A stretch of 64,000 bases of DNA from Mallotus nudiflorus (lineage: Eukaryota > Streptophyta > Magnoliopsida > Malpighiales > Euphorbiaceae). Below the pieces are notes generated by a model. The model did not search any database. It saw nothing but the letters and a program-made list of their open reading frames with translations, and was not told the origin of the DNA. The stretch lies in NCBI GenBank assembly GCA_947683625.1, contig CANTUR010000145.1:4543501-4607500 (forward strand), in the 5' to 3' direction. Positions 1-8,640 of this stretch are shown one piece after another. Within the stretch, counting starts at the first letter, position 1. The number at the start of each line of letters is the position of its first letter. Both the position numbers and the translations under genes were made by a program.

Positions 1-710
1 TCTCGGGGCCAGTCTACTGTCTAAATGGATTAAGTGGATATATTTGGAATAAGTGAGCCTGTGTGGCTAGAGTGTTGTTTAACACTATTTTCTGAGGTTG
101 CGATATTCTAGGGTTCTATGTGATCCTTCATAAAAGATGATTTTTAATGAAAATATATATAAAAATGATTTTATTGCATCTGTGTGCAATTGCCTGTATA
201 TATACATATTATATATACTGTTGACTGTATGCATTATCACTTAGTGTGTATGTATATATATTATAGTAATTCACTCAGTGAGGTCTGACTCCCCTCCGTT
301 GACTATTTTTCAGGAGAGCCAACTTCCTCAGACCTCAGTAGCAGGTCGATACGCCGGATTTCTTCCGCCCCGGCTTCTTTATGTAAATTGTCTACTTGAG
401 TCTTATTTATTTTATCTAGACACTGCAGTAGTTTGTGAATTAAAGTGTTGGATTTCATGTACTTTATTTTAAAGGGATGTTCTATGTTGAAACTGGATTT
501 GTATTAAATATTATATATTTATGGGATGAGATTTTGATTAAATCCAGTTGATATTATGATATTATGATTTTTTTTATTTTTCGCTGCATATCATACTGTT
601 ACTGTTATTATGGCATGCTTTATTTTATTTTTAGGCTTGCTACGGGTTCCGGATTCGAAAGAATTCCCGTTCCCTAGCGCCGGTCATGGCCCCTGTTTTG
701 GGTCGTGACA
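1..710 (+). repeat. 5' LTR, 3' portion only
   Basis: Position 1 aligns with position 8246 of the 3' LTR, and the match runs to the shared end GGGTCGTGACA. The window opens inside the loop of the second twin stem-loop described at 8161-8261. Most of the differences from the 3' LTR are C/T or G/A changes at CG sites, as expected of methylated young elements. Confidence 0.93.
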
Positions 711-714
711 AAGT

Positions 715-726
715 TGGCATCAGAGC
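715..726 (+). other. primer-binding site, initiator tRNA-Met type
   Basis: TGGCATCAGAGC begins four bases after the 5' LTR end. It differs by one base from TGGTATCAGAGC, the usual complement of the plant initiator tRNA-Met 3' end used by gypsy and copia elements. Confidence 0.85.
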
Positions 727-912
727 GGAGTTCTGTGTCAGGGCTTAGTTATGTGAGTTGTGGCCCTAGTTTTTTTAAAGTTGTGTTTTCTTTTGGTCAC
801 TACTGCAGTGTATTAGGTTCGAGTATGTCTTGATAAGTATTCCTTGTTGTAGTTTTCAGCGTTATTCCTCCGTTGTCTGTTTTGTCTGAATCTTTCCGTT
901 TGTCTTTTCAGA

Positions 913-2838
913 ATGAGGAGGCGAGCGCATGTCGCTCCACCGATCGTTGAGGCCGAGGATGATGAGTCTTTTCAGGATGAGGTTTTACCTCCTGAGCCGC
1001 CAGTTAGACGTAGAGGTCGTGGCAGAGGTAGACCTCGAGGAGCGGCAGGTCGCCGTAGGCAGAGAGAGTTACAGGACGAGGAGCCTATTGAGCCTGAGTT
1101 TGATGTTCCTGTTCCTCCAGTTGTTCAGCCTGTTCAGCCTGCCTATCAGCAGGGTATGTCTGACCCTGAGGCAGCTTTGTTCTATGCCCGAGTTGGCAGG
1201 ATTGATTTTGATGGTACTTCTGATCCTTTAGATTTCCTGCATGCGATTGAGACTAGGACTCGGACTGCTCATACCGAGTACCAGCGGATCATGATTGTTG
1301 AGTTGTCTGTTGAGGGACCAGCTCTAGATTGGTTCATTCAGATGATCCAGCCTTATATGATGACGATGACCTGGGCTCAGTTTCGAGAGCGATTCATGAG
1401 GAGATTTTGTCCAGAGCCTCTTCGTTTGAGTTATCGTCTCCGTTTGACTAGTATTTCTCGTGGAGATCGATCTGTAGAGGAGTATACCCGAGAGTTTCTT
1501 CGTCTGGGTAGATATGCTGAGGATTTGATGCGAGATCAGTATTTCGCTGTTACTACATACGTTACTGGTTTGGGTTCAGCTTTTGCTGGTATGCCTACAG
1601 CAGGTCTTACTCTCGAGTCTGTGATCGTGCTAGCCAAGGAGATTGAGCTGAGATTAGTTAGGCAGGGAGCGATGCCTGATTACTACCAGTTAGGAGTTCA
1701 GTCGAGTGGATCGCAGGCTACTCCATATTCGAGTTTTCATGTTGGTTCGAGTAGTCAGCAGCGAGGTTCGACTCAGCAGAGTCAGAGACAGCAGCAGCGA
1801 GTGCATCGGAGCAGTAGACATGGCCGTGGAGGTCAGCGTAGATCATTTAGATTCGGGTCAGGTGCTTCGAGCAGCAGCAGTGGTCGTAGTTCTGGATCAG
1901 CGGCCAGTGTTTGTCAGACTTGTGGTAGAGTCCATCAGGGACCGTGTTACCTGACACCGCTGACATGTTTCAGATGCGGGCAGACAGGACATTTTGCCAG
2001 ATCGTGTCCTTATTCCGGGTATCAGCAGCAGCAGATTCCGCGATTCCCACAGCAGTCGATTGCTAGTGCAGCACCCGTGCCATTTCAGTTACCACCAGCC
2101 CAGCATCAGAGTTCCACTCAGTTTATTCCACAGCAGAGTCGTGGTAGAGGTACTAGAGGAGATGCCAGAGGTGTTGGCCAGGCTTCTACCAGTCAGCAGG
2201 GAGGTCGAGGTCAGGCCAGAGTTTTCCATCTGACTCAGCAGGATGCTCAGGCATCTAATGCAGTCGTGGCAGGTATTCTTTCTGTTTGTTACCTGGATGC
2301 ATGGGTTTTGTTTGAACTGGGTGCCACGCATTCGTTTATTTCTCCTATTTTTGCTTCTAAATCTTGTTGGCAAGCTTTGAGGATGGCTTTTCCTTTGTCT
2401 GTTGCCACTCCTCTGAGCGATTCTTTGGACACCGATATTGTTCTTTCTGGTTGTCCAATTCTCGTGGGAGATAGAGAATTACCCGCTGATTTGATTTTGT
2501 TGGATGTGATGGAGTTTGATGTTATTTTGGGAATGGATTGGTTATCTCAGCACTTTACCATGGTAGATTGCAGGAATAAGGAGGTGACTTTTAGAATTCC
2601 TGGTAAAGAAGATTTTAAGTTTGTTGGTGATAGGAGTTCAGCACCTCAGAATCTTATTTCTGCTATTTCAGCTAGAAAGTTGTTGAAGAAAGGTTGTCAG
2701 GGATATTGGCATTGGTTAGGGATACGTCAGTGGAGAAGTTGTCACTCACAGATGTTCCTGTTGCTTGTGAGTTTCCTGATGTTTTTCCCGAGGAGTTACC
2801 AGGTTTACCACCTCACAGAGAGATTGAGTTCTGTATAG
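913..2838 (+). CDS. gag: Gag and aspartic protease part of Tekay gag-pol
   Basis: The ORF opens with ATG at 913 after a 186-nt untranslated leader. Residues about 1-75 are basic and low-complexity (arginine/glycine runs). Residues about 95-250 are the capsid-like Gag core (FDGTSDP, WAQFRERFMRRF, EYTREFLRL). A zinc knuckle CX2CX4HX4C spans Cys352-Cys365, followed by a Q/S-rich linker. Residues about 445-600 form the retropepsin domain. The catalytic triplet, normally D-S/T-G, reads E-L-G at residues 468-470 (nt 2314-2322), so the protease is probably inactive. Near nt 2705 the reading frame of the family moves to the next ORF; the last ~45 codons to 2838 are out-of-frame readthrough. A single missing base would explain this. 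Family members usually encode Gag and Pol in one long ORF. Confidence 0.9.
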   Translation: MRRRAHVAPPIVEAEDDESFQDEVLPPEPPVRRRGRGRGRPRGAAGRRRQRELQDEEPIEPEFDVPVPPVVQPVQPAYQQGMSDPEAALFYARVGRIDFDGTSDPLDFLHAIETRTRTAHTEYQRIMIVELSVEGPALDWFIQMIQPYMMTMTWAQFRERFMRRFCPEPLRLSYRLRLTSISRGDRSVEEYTREFLRLGRYAEDLMRDQYFAVTTYVTGLGSAFAGMPTAGLTLESVIVLAKEIELRLVRQGAMPDYYQLGVQSSGSQATPYSSFHVGSSSQQRGSTQQSQRQQQRVHRSSRHGRGGQRRSFRFGSGASSSSSGRSSGSAASVCQTCGRVHQGPCYLTPLTCFRCGQTGHFARSCPYSGYQQQQIPRFPQQSIASAAPVPFQLPPAQHQSSTQFIPQQSRGRGTRGDARGVGQASTSQQGGRGQARVFHLTQQDAQASNAVVAGILSVCYLDAWVLFELGATHSFISPIFASKSCWQALRMAFPLSVATPLSDSLDTDIVLSGCPILVGDRELPADLILLDVMEFDVILGMDWLSQHFTMVDCRNKEVTFRIPGKEDFKFVGDRSSAPQNLISAISARKLLKKGCQGYWHWLGIRQWRSCHSQMFLLLVSFLMFFPRSYQVYHLTERLSSV

Positions 2839-3980
2839 ATGTGGTTCCAGGTACTACTCCTATATCTATGCCACCCTATCGTATGGCTCCTGCAGAGTTG
2901 AGAGAGTTGAAGGAGCAGTTGCAAGAGTTGTTGGATAAAGGTTTCATTAGACCTAGTGTTTCTCCTTGGGGTGCACCAGTCCTGTTTGTGAAGAAGAAGG
3001 ATGGTACCCTGAGACTGTGCATTGACTACAGAGAGTTGAATAAGGTGACAGTGAAGAACAAGTATCCTCTCCCGAGGATAGATGATTTGTTTGATCAGCT
3101 ACAGGGTGCACAGTTCTTTTCTAAGGTCGACTTGAGGTCAGGTTATCATCAGCTGCGGATTAGTGAATCCGATATTCCTAAGACAGCGTTCCGCACTAGA
3201 TATGGCCATTATGAGTTTCTGGTGATGTCTTTTGGTTTGACTAATGCACCAGCAGCTTTTATGGACCTGATGAACAGAGTATTCAGACCGTATATGGATC
3301 AGTTTGTAGTAGTCTTCATTGATGATATACTAGTATATTCAAGGAGTATGGAAGAGCATGTATATCACTTGAGGATTGTACTACAGACACTGAGAGATCA
3401 TCAGCTTTATGCTAAATTCTCGAAGTGTGATTTCTGGATGGAGAGTGTTTCTTTTCTTGGACACGTAGTGTCTAAAGAAGGTATTCAGGTTGATCCACAG
3501 AAGGTTGAGGCAGTATCTGAGTGGCCTAGACCTACTTCTGTTACGGAGATTCGGAGTTTTTTGGGTTTAGCCGGGTATTATAGGCGGTTTGTGCAGGATT
3601 TTTCCAGGATAGTAGCCCCTATGACTCGCTTAACTCAGAAGAATGTTAGATTCGAGTGGTCAGAAGCTTGTGAGAACAGTTTTCAGTTATTGAAGGAGAA
3701 GTTGACCACAGCGCCAGTATTAGCTTTGCCTAATAGTGTGGATAAGTTCACAGTTTACTGTGATGCCTCTAGAATTGGTCTTGGTTGTGTGTTGATGCAG
3801 AATGGTAGGGTGATAGCCTATGCTTCGAGGCAGTTGAAGAAGCATGAGCAGAACTATCCTACACATGATCTTGAGATGGCTGCAGTGATCTTTGCTTTGA
3901 AGATTTGGAGACATTATTTGTACGGGGTGACTTGTGAGATATTTACTGATCACAAGAGCCTTAAGTACATTTTCCAGTAG
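2694..3980 (+). pseudogene. pol: Reverse transcriptase and N-terminal RNase H, ended by a premature stop
   Basis: Sequence related to the family appears in this frame from about 2706; the first codons (TTG at 2694) only extend the open frame. Reverse transcriptase motifs are intact: LCIDYRELNK, KVDLRSGYHQ, the F-I-D-D catalytic box at residues 208-211 (Asp codons 3321-3326) and FSKCDFW. RNase H begins with CDASRIGLG near 3760 and continues to FTDHKSLKYIF. It is cut by TAG at 3978-3980 where the family usually has glutamine, a one-base C-to-T change. The frame continues directly after the stop. This part copies the RNA genome into DNA in the intact family. Confidence 0.93.
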
Positions 3981-5663
3981 CGAGATTTGAATTTGAGGCA
4001 GAGAAGATGGTTGGAATTGTTGAAAGATTATGATTACGAGATTCTTTACCATCCGGGTAAAGCTAATGTGGTAGCAGATGCCTTGAGTAGGAAGTCCTCA
4101 GGTAGTCTTGCTCACATCAGTGTTGAGAGGAGACCATTGATCCAGGAGTTGCATCTGTTGGTGGATCAAGGTCTGATGATGAAGATCAGTAGATCAGGTG
4201 GACTGTTAGCTCAGTTTAAAGTACGATCTGTACTAAGGGATAGGATTAAAGCAGCTCAGAGCCGAGATCCTATTCTAGAAGAGCTTGCAGAGAATGTCAG
4301 AGCAGGGAAGTTCACTGATTTCACACTTGATGATGATGGTGTGTTATGGATCAGTGGTAGATTATGTGTTCCTGACGTGGATGATTTGAGAGAAGAGATC
4401 TTAGAGGAAACACATTCTACAGCTTACAGCGTACATCCAGGTGTTACTAAGATGTACCACAGTATCAGAGATCTATACTGGTGGGATGGATTGAAGAAGG
4501 ATGTTGCTGATTATGTTGCTAAGTGCTTGACGTGTCAGCAAGTGAAAGCCGAACATCAGAAGCCTTCTGGGAAGCTTCAACCTCTTCCTATTCCTGAGTG
4601 GAAGTGGGAAAGGATAGCTATGGATTTTGTAGTCGGTTTACCTCGTTCGAAGGATGGATACGATTCCATCTGGGTGATTGTAGACAGATTGACGAAGTCT
4701 GCACATTTCTTGCCTGTGAAAGCCACATATTCAGTTGCTAGATTAGCGAAGTTGTATGTGAAGCATATTTTGTGCCTTCATGGAGTACCTGTGTCCATTG
4801 TGTCAGATAGAGGTTCAGTGTTTACTTCTCGTTTTTGGCAGAAGTTACAGGAAGCGATGGGCACTAGGTTGGATTTCAGTACTGCTTTTCATCCTCAGAC
4901 AGATGGTCAGTCTGAGAGGATGATCCAGACACTGGAAGATATGTTGAGGATGTGTGTCTTGGATTTGGGAGGTAGCTGGGATGATCATTTGTCGCTTGTT
5001 GAGTTTGCATATAATAACAGCTACCATAGCAGTATTGGCATGGCACCATATGAGGCGTTGTATGGAAGGAAGTGTAGATCCCCGTTGAGTTGGGATGAGA
5101 TTGGTGAGAGAGCTTTGACTAGACCAGAGATGGTTCAGGATGCTGCAGAGAAAGTCACCGTGATCAAGCGCAGATTAGAGACCGCAGTTAGTAGACAGAA
5201 GAGTTATGCGGATCCTAGGCGCAGAGATGTGGAGTTTCAGGTTGGAGATTTCGTTTTTCTGAAAGTATCTCCGATGAAGGGTGTGATGAGATTTGGCAAG
5301 AAGGGTAAGTTAGCACCGAGATACATTGAACCGTTTGAAATTCTGGAGAGAGTTGGCACTGTTGCATATCGGTTGGATTTGCCTCCGAGTATGTCACAGG
5401 TGCATCCAGTATTTCATATCTCGATGTTGAGGAAGTATATCTCAGATCCTTCACACGTGTTGCAACCCGACAGTGTGGAAGTGAGTGAAGATTTGACGTT
5501 TGTGGAAGAACCTGTGGCGATCGTTGATTTTCAAGTTCGACAGTTGCGATCGAAGCAGATTCCGATGGTCAAAGTTCTATGGCGTAGCGACAGAGTTGAG
5601 GAGCATACGTGGGAGACTGAAGCTGAGATGCGAGCTTCTTACCTGTATCTCTTTCCTTCTTGA
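3981..5663 (+). pseudogene. pol: RNase H C-terminus, integrase and chromodomain-like tail
   Basis: The frame continues from the stop at 3978-3980; the first downstream ATG-like start is not needed. The RNase H end carries PGKANVVADALSR. An HHCC zinc-binding region lies at about residues 140-190 of this frame (two histidines, then CLTCQQ). The integrase core is complete: Asp at nt 4623-4625, Asp at 4806-4808, Glu at 4914-4916, spaced as DD(35)E. A GPY/F-like module follows but reads E-P-F where G-P-F/Y is usual. The tail to 5663 contains VHPVFHISMLRKY and a chromodomain-like segment (VKVLW, EEHTWE), which in chromoviruses steers insertion to heterochromatin. There is no internal stop in this half. 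Confidence 0.93.
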
Positions 5664-5696
5664 TCTTTTCTTTTTAGAATTCGGGGACGAATTCCT

Positions 5697-5711
5697 GTAA
5701 GGGGGGAAGAC
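5697..5711 (+). other. polypurine tract
   Basis: An A/G run (AAGGGGGGAAGA) abuts the 3' LTR start TGTAATATCC at 5712, the standard position of the plus-strand primer. Confidence 0.88.
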
Positions 5712-5742
5712 TGTAATATCCCATATTTTTAAAAATATTTTT

Positions 5743-5766
5743 ACACTGTACCGGGATATACAGTGT
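5743..5766 (+). other. U3-terminal hairpin, conserved by compensatory change
   Basis: ACACTGTA pairs with TACAGTGT around CCGGGATA. In the copy at 47416-47439 the arms read ATACTG/CAGTAT. In the copy at 20843-20862 they read ACTGCA/TGCAGT. Both arms change together. The loop also repeats in inverted form the TATCCCG seen at LTR starts. Confidence 0.65.
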
Positions 5767-5854
5767 CAATAATTTTTGTATATATATTACGATATTTTTA
5801 TGAGTTGATATTTATTTTAAACCTATTTTAATTACTGTCTATTATTTTCAGTAT

Positions 5855-5906
5855 TTTACGTAAAATTTTCCCGGGACTTGCATTTTCGGGGAAATTTTCA
5901 CGTAAA
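5855..5906 (+). other. long inverted repeat in U3
   Basis: TTTACGT plus AAAATTTTCCC on the left pairs with GGGAAATTTTC plus ACGTAAA on the right, about 17 pairs with one bulge, around a GGGACTTGCATT-type loop. The repeat is also present at about 57624-57676, 61986-62036, 20716-20766 and 47279-47330. It lies upstream of the likely transcription start, so it could act as DNA or as RNA at the 3' end of the genomic transcript. Confidence 0.6.
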
Positions 5907-6139
5907 CAATGTATTATTAATTATTTTAAATGTATTTACGAACTTGCATGAACTCATACATATTTTTAAATTATTAAATAAAGCCTGTGTGTGTATATTT
6001 ATTTAATTAGGGTTTATTATTACCCTAATATTTTATTAAGTATTTAATTGTTTTATTGTTATTTAATTAATTTTATTTAGTATAAATTATTAAATTATTA
6101 ATATTTTTTATGTGTGTGGTGTATATTTGATGTGTGTAA

Positions 6140-6190
6140 TTTAATATTATTTTAATATATAGTATAAAGTATATATATATACATATATAC
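6140..6190 (+). promoter_or_regulatory. candidate LTR promoter (TATA-rich)
   Basis: TATA-like stretches (TTAATATATAGTATAAAG) lie just upstream of the C/T- and GC-rich block that starts about 6220. The same arrangement recurs in the other LTR copies (for example 57917-57950 and 9088-9127). There is no transcript evidence; the AT-rich setting makes TATA matches weak evidence. Confidence 0.35.
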
Positions 6191-6194
6191 ATCA

Positions 6195-6480
6195 AAAATC
6201 AAAAAGTTTGCCAAATTACCATTTTGCCCCCGAGTCCTCTTCTTCTTCTCCGATTCTCCCTTCTCCATTTCCGGTCGCTGCCGTGCCGTTCCTTCATCGT
6301 GGGTGTTCCGTCCGGTGTGCCACCGTCTTCCCCGACCAATTTCGCCGCCTGAGGAGGCCGTTTCCGGCGTCGGGAGATCGATTTTGGCCGGAGAAGCCAA
6401 AAATCGATCCACCGTCGATCACGTCGATTCCGGCCACCGTTTTTGACACCGCCGGTCTCTTTCTTCTCCTTGAGCTCCGG
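6195..6480 (+). other. C/T-rich, exon-like leader block ending in a splice-donor-like site
   Basis: This GC-richer block stands out in an AT-rich LTR and ends in CTCCGGTGAGT (GT at 6480-6481). A donor-like site follows the equivalent block in other copies: CCGGTGAGT near 9428, 20131 (minus) and 62566; GTAAGT near 15957; GTAATT near 51569. In the young family the block is open in one frame, but without a convincing ATG, so no protein is claimed. Confidence 0.5.
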
Positions 6481-7384
6481 TGAGTGTGATTCTAGCTTTG
6501 GTTTGAGCTAAAATGGTCTAGAATTGCTTAGTTTTCGATTTGTCAATTTCGGCCTATTAGGGTTTTTGATTTTTTTGAGCTTCGAATTGGATGATTCATG
6601 GAAACTCCCTTCACAAATATTGTTCATAGTAGCTTAATATTCATGTATGAATTTTTGTAGAATTTTTGGAGGTTGTTTGGATTTTTGGGTATTTTTGAAT
6701 ATTTTAATATTATTTTCTAATTTTCGGAAATTAATTATTTAAATTATGAAATTTGAGTTTATGGTTGAATTAGGTGTTGAAATGAATTATAGGAATTTAT
6801 TTGGAATTTTTATGAATTTCTAAGTATTTATTTTGAATTATTGAAGTTTATGGAATTTTGGAAAAATTAGGTTAAATGTGTTTTTATTTGAATTTAATTG
6901 GTTAATTGAGTTTAAATATTAATATTATTGATAAATATGTTGAGAAAATTAATTTTGGATAATTGTATGATTTTTGGTGAATTTTTGAAGTAATTTAAGT
7001 ATATTTATATAATAGGGGTATTTTGGTAATTTTACCCTAAATTGTCTAAAAATGTAATTTAATTGGTTTTAATATTTATTTAAGGTATAAAAATGATTTC
7101 TACAAAATATTTGGTATTTTTAACTAATTAAAACTATTTTTCGTGAATTATTTTCAATTATAAATATAATATACGGTTTTTCTAATAAAATGAGTTTTAA
7201 TCGGTTTTTATAGTGTTTCAAGGTTAATTATGTAATTTTTACCTATAAGATGTATTACTATGTTGTGAGGATATTTTTGGTATATCTGGAATTGTTCTGT
7301 GTTTGTGGACCCCGGTCGGTGGACTGTAGTTTGGAGTCCGACCGTGGGATTTTGATTGTGTTGAGCTAGTATTTCGAAGTGTGT

Positions 7385-7478
7385 TTCTTTGCAGGGTCGG
7401 CTCTACTCTTTTGAGTAGAGAGATGTCCGTTTTACAGGGGAGGTTCTGCCGGATTTTCGGTAGAATTCTCGTAAAACG
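7385..7478 (+). ncRNA. acceptor-like site followed by two conserved hairpins in the LTR leader
   Basis: TTTCTTTGCAG ends at 7394. CTCTACTC-TTTT-GAGTAGAG (7401-7420) is a perfect 8-bp hairpin. CGTTTTAC (7428-7435) pairs with GTAAAACG (7471-7478) and encloses TTCTGCCG/CGGTAGAA (7444-7451 and 7458-7465). In the 17555-20891 copy the inner arms are ATTCTACCAA/TTGGCAGAAT on the plus strand (19011-19020, 19025-19034). In the 49139-53851 copy the outer arms are TGTTTTA/TAAAACA (52484-52490, 52528-52534). The loop of the first hairpin varies (for example CTCTAC-TTCT-GTAGAG near 16842) while the stem holds. Confidence 0.65.
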
Positions 7479-7582
7479 TGATGTCCAGTCGAACCCTAAT
7501 TTTCGATTCTGTGTTTAATACTCTAGATTGAATTCTAGGATTTCTATTAGGGTTACTCTGATATCGGTTATTTATTTCTTGT

Positions 7583-7654
7583 TTAGTTGCGCCGAGACCG
7601 AGGGCTAGTGGACCAGGCCCGTCGGACCTGTCTCATGGAGCGCATTAGGTGAGT
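7583..7654 (+). ncRNA. conserved multi-stem element ending in a donor-like site
   Basis: Nested pairing: TGCGC (7588-7592) with GCGCA (7640-7644), GAGAC with GTCTC, and GGGC with GCCC in the centre. The central stem is replaced by other paired sequences elsewhere: GACCT/AGGTC (10569-10573, 10582-10586), AGGCCTA/TAGGCCT (18860-18866, 18873-18879), GGCT/AGCC (52679-52682, 52697-52700). The outer stem becomes GTGCT/AGCAC in the last copy (52673-52677, 52716-52720). It is followed by ATTAGGTGAGT, with GT at 7649-7650. Confidence 0.65.
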
Positions 7655-8038
7655 TACTATACTATATATATATGCTTAGGATGCATGATTTAGAAATGCA
7701 TGTTTTATGTTGATTAAATATGCATAAATAATTTGAGTATTTCTTAAGTTTATATTAAGTATATTTTTGATTTATTTCTGGTATATAATAAATTATATAC
7801 ATGTTTTGTTAATAAAATATATTTAAAATGTTTTTAAATATATTTTTAGTTTAATTTATGATTTGACTGGATTTATTTGATATATATATACTCGAAATAT
7901 ACCTGGTTTACTTTTGGTATATTTCCGGTATATATATATGGATTATATTGTTATTTCATTTATATTCATGCATCATTTATTTTTGTGAATGAATGTTTTA
8001 TATTATTTATTAATGAAGGATATCAATAGAACGTGCTA

Positions 8039-8096
8039 CCTAGTGGGCAGCACTAGGACCGAGTACGTACCGGTACGCCTATAGCTTTAGGCTATA
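8039..8096 (+). ncRNA. hairpin pair in LTR
   Basis: CCTAGTG-GGCAG-CACTAGG (8039-8057) is followed by TATAGC...GCTATA (8080-8096). The first is kept at 17395-17413 with a different loop. At 52981-52999 it is CCTGGCG/CGTTAGG, which still pairs throughout if G-U pairs are allowed. Confidence 0.6.
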
Positions 8097-8160
8097 TTGC
8101 TAACTTATTTGTGGATATTGATTTGATTATGATTATTGTTATGTGTGAGATGTGATTTGG

Positions 8161-8261
8161 GTGTGATTGCTGGAGCTCGGTTGACCAAGTGTCTCGGGGC
8201 CAATCACACTGGCAGTTAGACTGCTGGAGCTCGGTTGACTTAGTGTCTCGGGGCCAGTCTA
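8161..8261 (+). ncRNA. twin stem-loops with shared 31-nt loop
   Basis: Unit 1 (8161-8209) has stem GTGTGATTG/CAATCACAC. Unit 2 (8217-8261) has stem TAGACTG/CAGTCTA. Both enclose a 31-nt loop of nearly the same sequence (CTGGAGCTCGGTTGAC, then AGTGTCTCGGGGC). Other copies: 59943-60043, 11062-11157, 18235-18333 (minus), 45061-45162 (minus), 54624-54724 and 54783-54858 (minus). In the diverged LTR at 53138-53194 the stem is GTAGTGGAACT/AGTTCACTAC, unrelated in sequence, with one bulge. The element lies in the predicted second intron. Confidence 0.7.
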
Positions 8262-8544
8262 CTGTCTAAATGGATTAAGTGGATATATTTGGAATAAGTG
8301 AGCCTGTGTGGCTAGAGTGTTGTTTAACACTATTTTCTGAGGTTGCGATATTCTAGGGTTCTATGTGATCCTTCATAAAAGATGATTTTTAATGAAAATA
8401 TATATAAAAATGATTTTATTGCATCTGTGTGCAATTGCCTGTATATATACATATTATATATACTGTTGACTATATGCATTATCACTTAGTGTGTATGTAT
8501 ATATATTATAGTAATTCACTCAGTGAGGTCTGACTCCCCTCCGT

Positions 8545-8640
8545 TGACTATTTTTCAGGAGAGTCAACTTCCTCAGACCTCAGTAGCAGGTCGATACGTC
8601 GGATTTCTTCTGCCCCGGCTTCTTTATGTAAATTGTCTAC
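8545..8640 (+). promoter_or_regulatory. acceptor-like and donor-like sites near the LTR end
   Basis: TGACTATTTTTCAG (AG at 8557-8558) is followed by a 69-nt segment and ATGTAAATTG (GT at 8628). A last acceptor-like TTTATTTTTAG ends at 8878, just before the conserved block GCTTGCTACGGGTTC. The pyrimidine tract plus AG is kept in most copies; the last acceptor is often AAG. Confidence 0.45.

Noticed and set aside
278..560. Recurring short frame beginning MRSDSPPLTIFQES (also 60303 and, minus, 44801)
   Set aside because: It lies in the conserved LTR end across the acceptor-like site; it recurs because the LTR recurs, and its length is not kept between copies.
715..726. Possible tRNA gene because of the tRNA-Met-like sequence
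   Set aside because: Only the primer-binding complement is present, with no cloverleaf.
929..2373. Overlapping frames inside the Tekay gag (929-1231, 1706-1954, 1994-2233, 2089-2373 minus)
   Set aside because: Shadows of the gag frame in other registers.
3720..5454. Minus-strand frames opposite pol
   Set aside because: Antisense shadows of RNase H and integrase.
6152..6483. Open frames in the leader block of the young LTR, and the similar ones at 57920-58260 and 62246-62536
   Set aside because: Non-ATG starts or antisense, not kept between copies, and different block sequences in other families; treated as untranslated leader.
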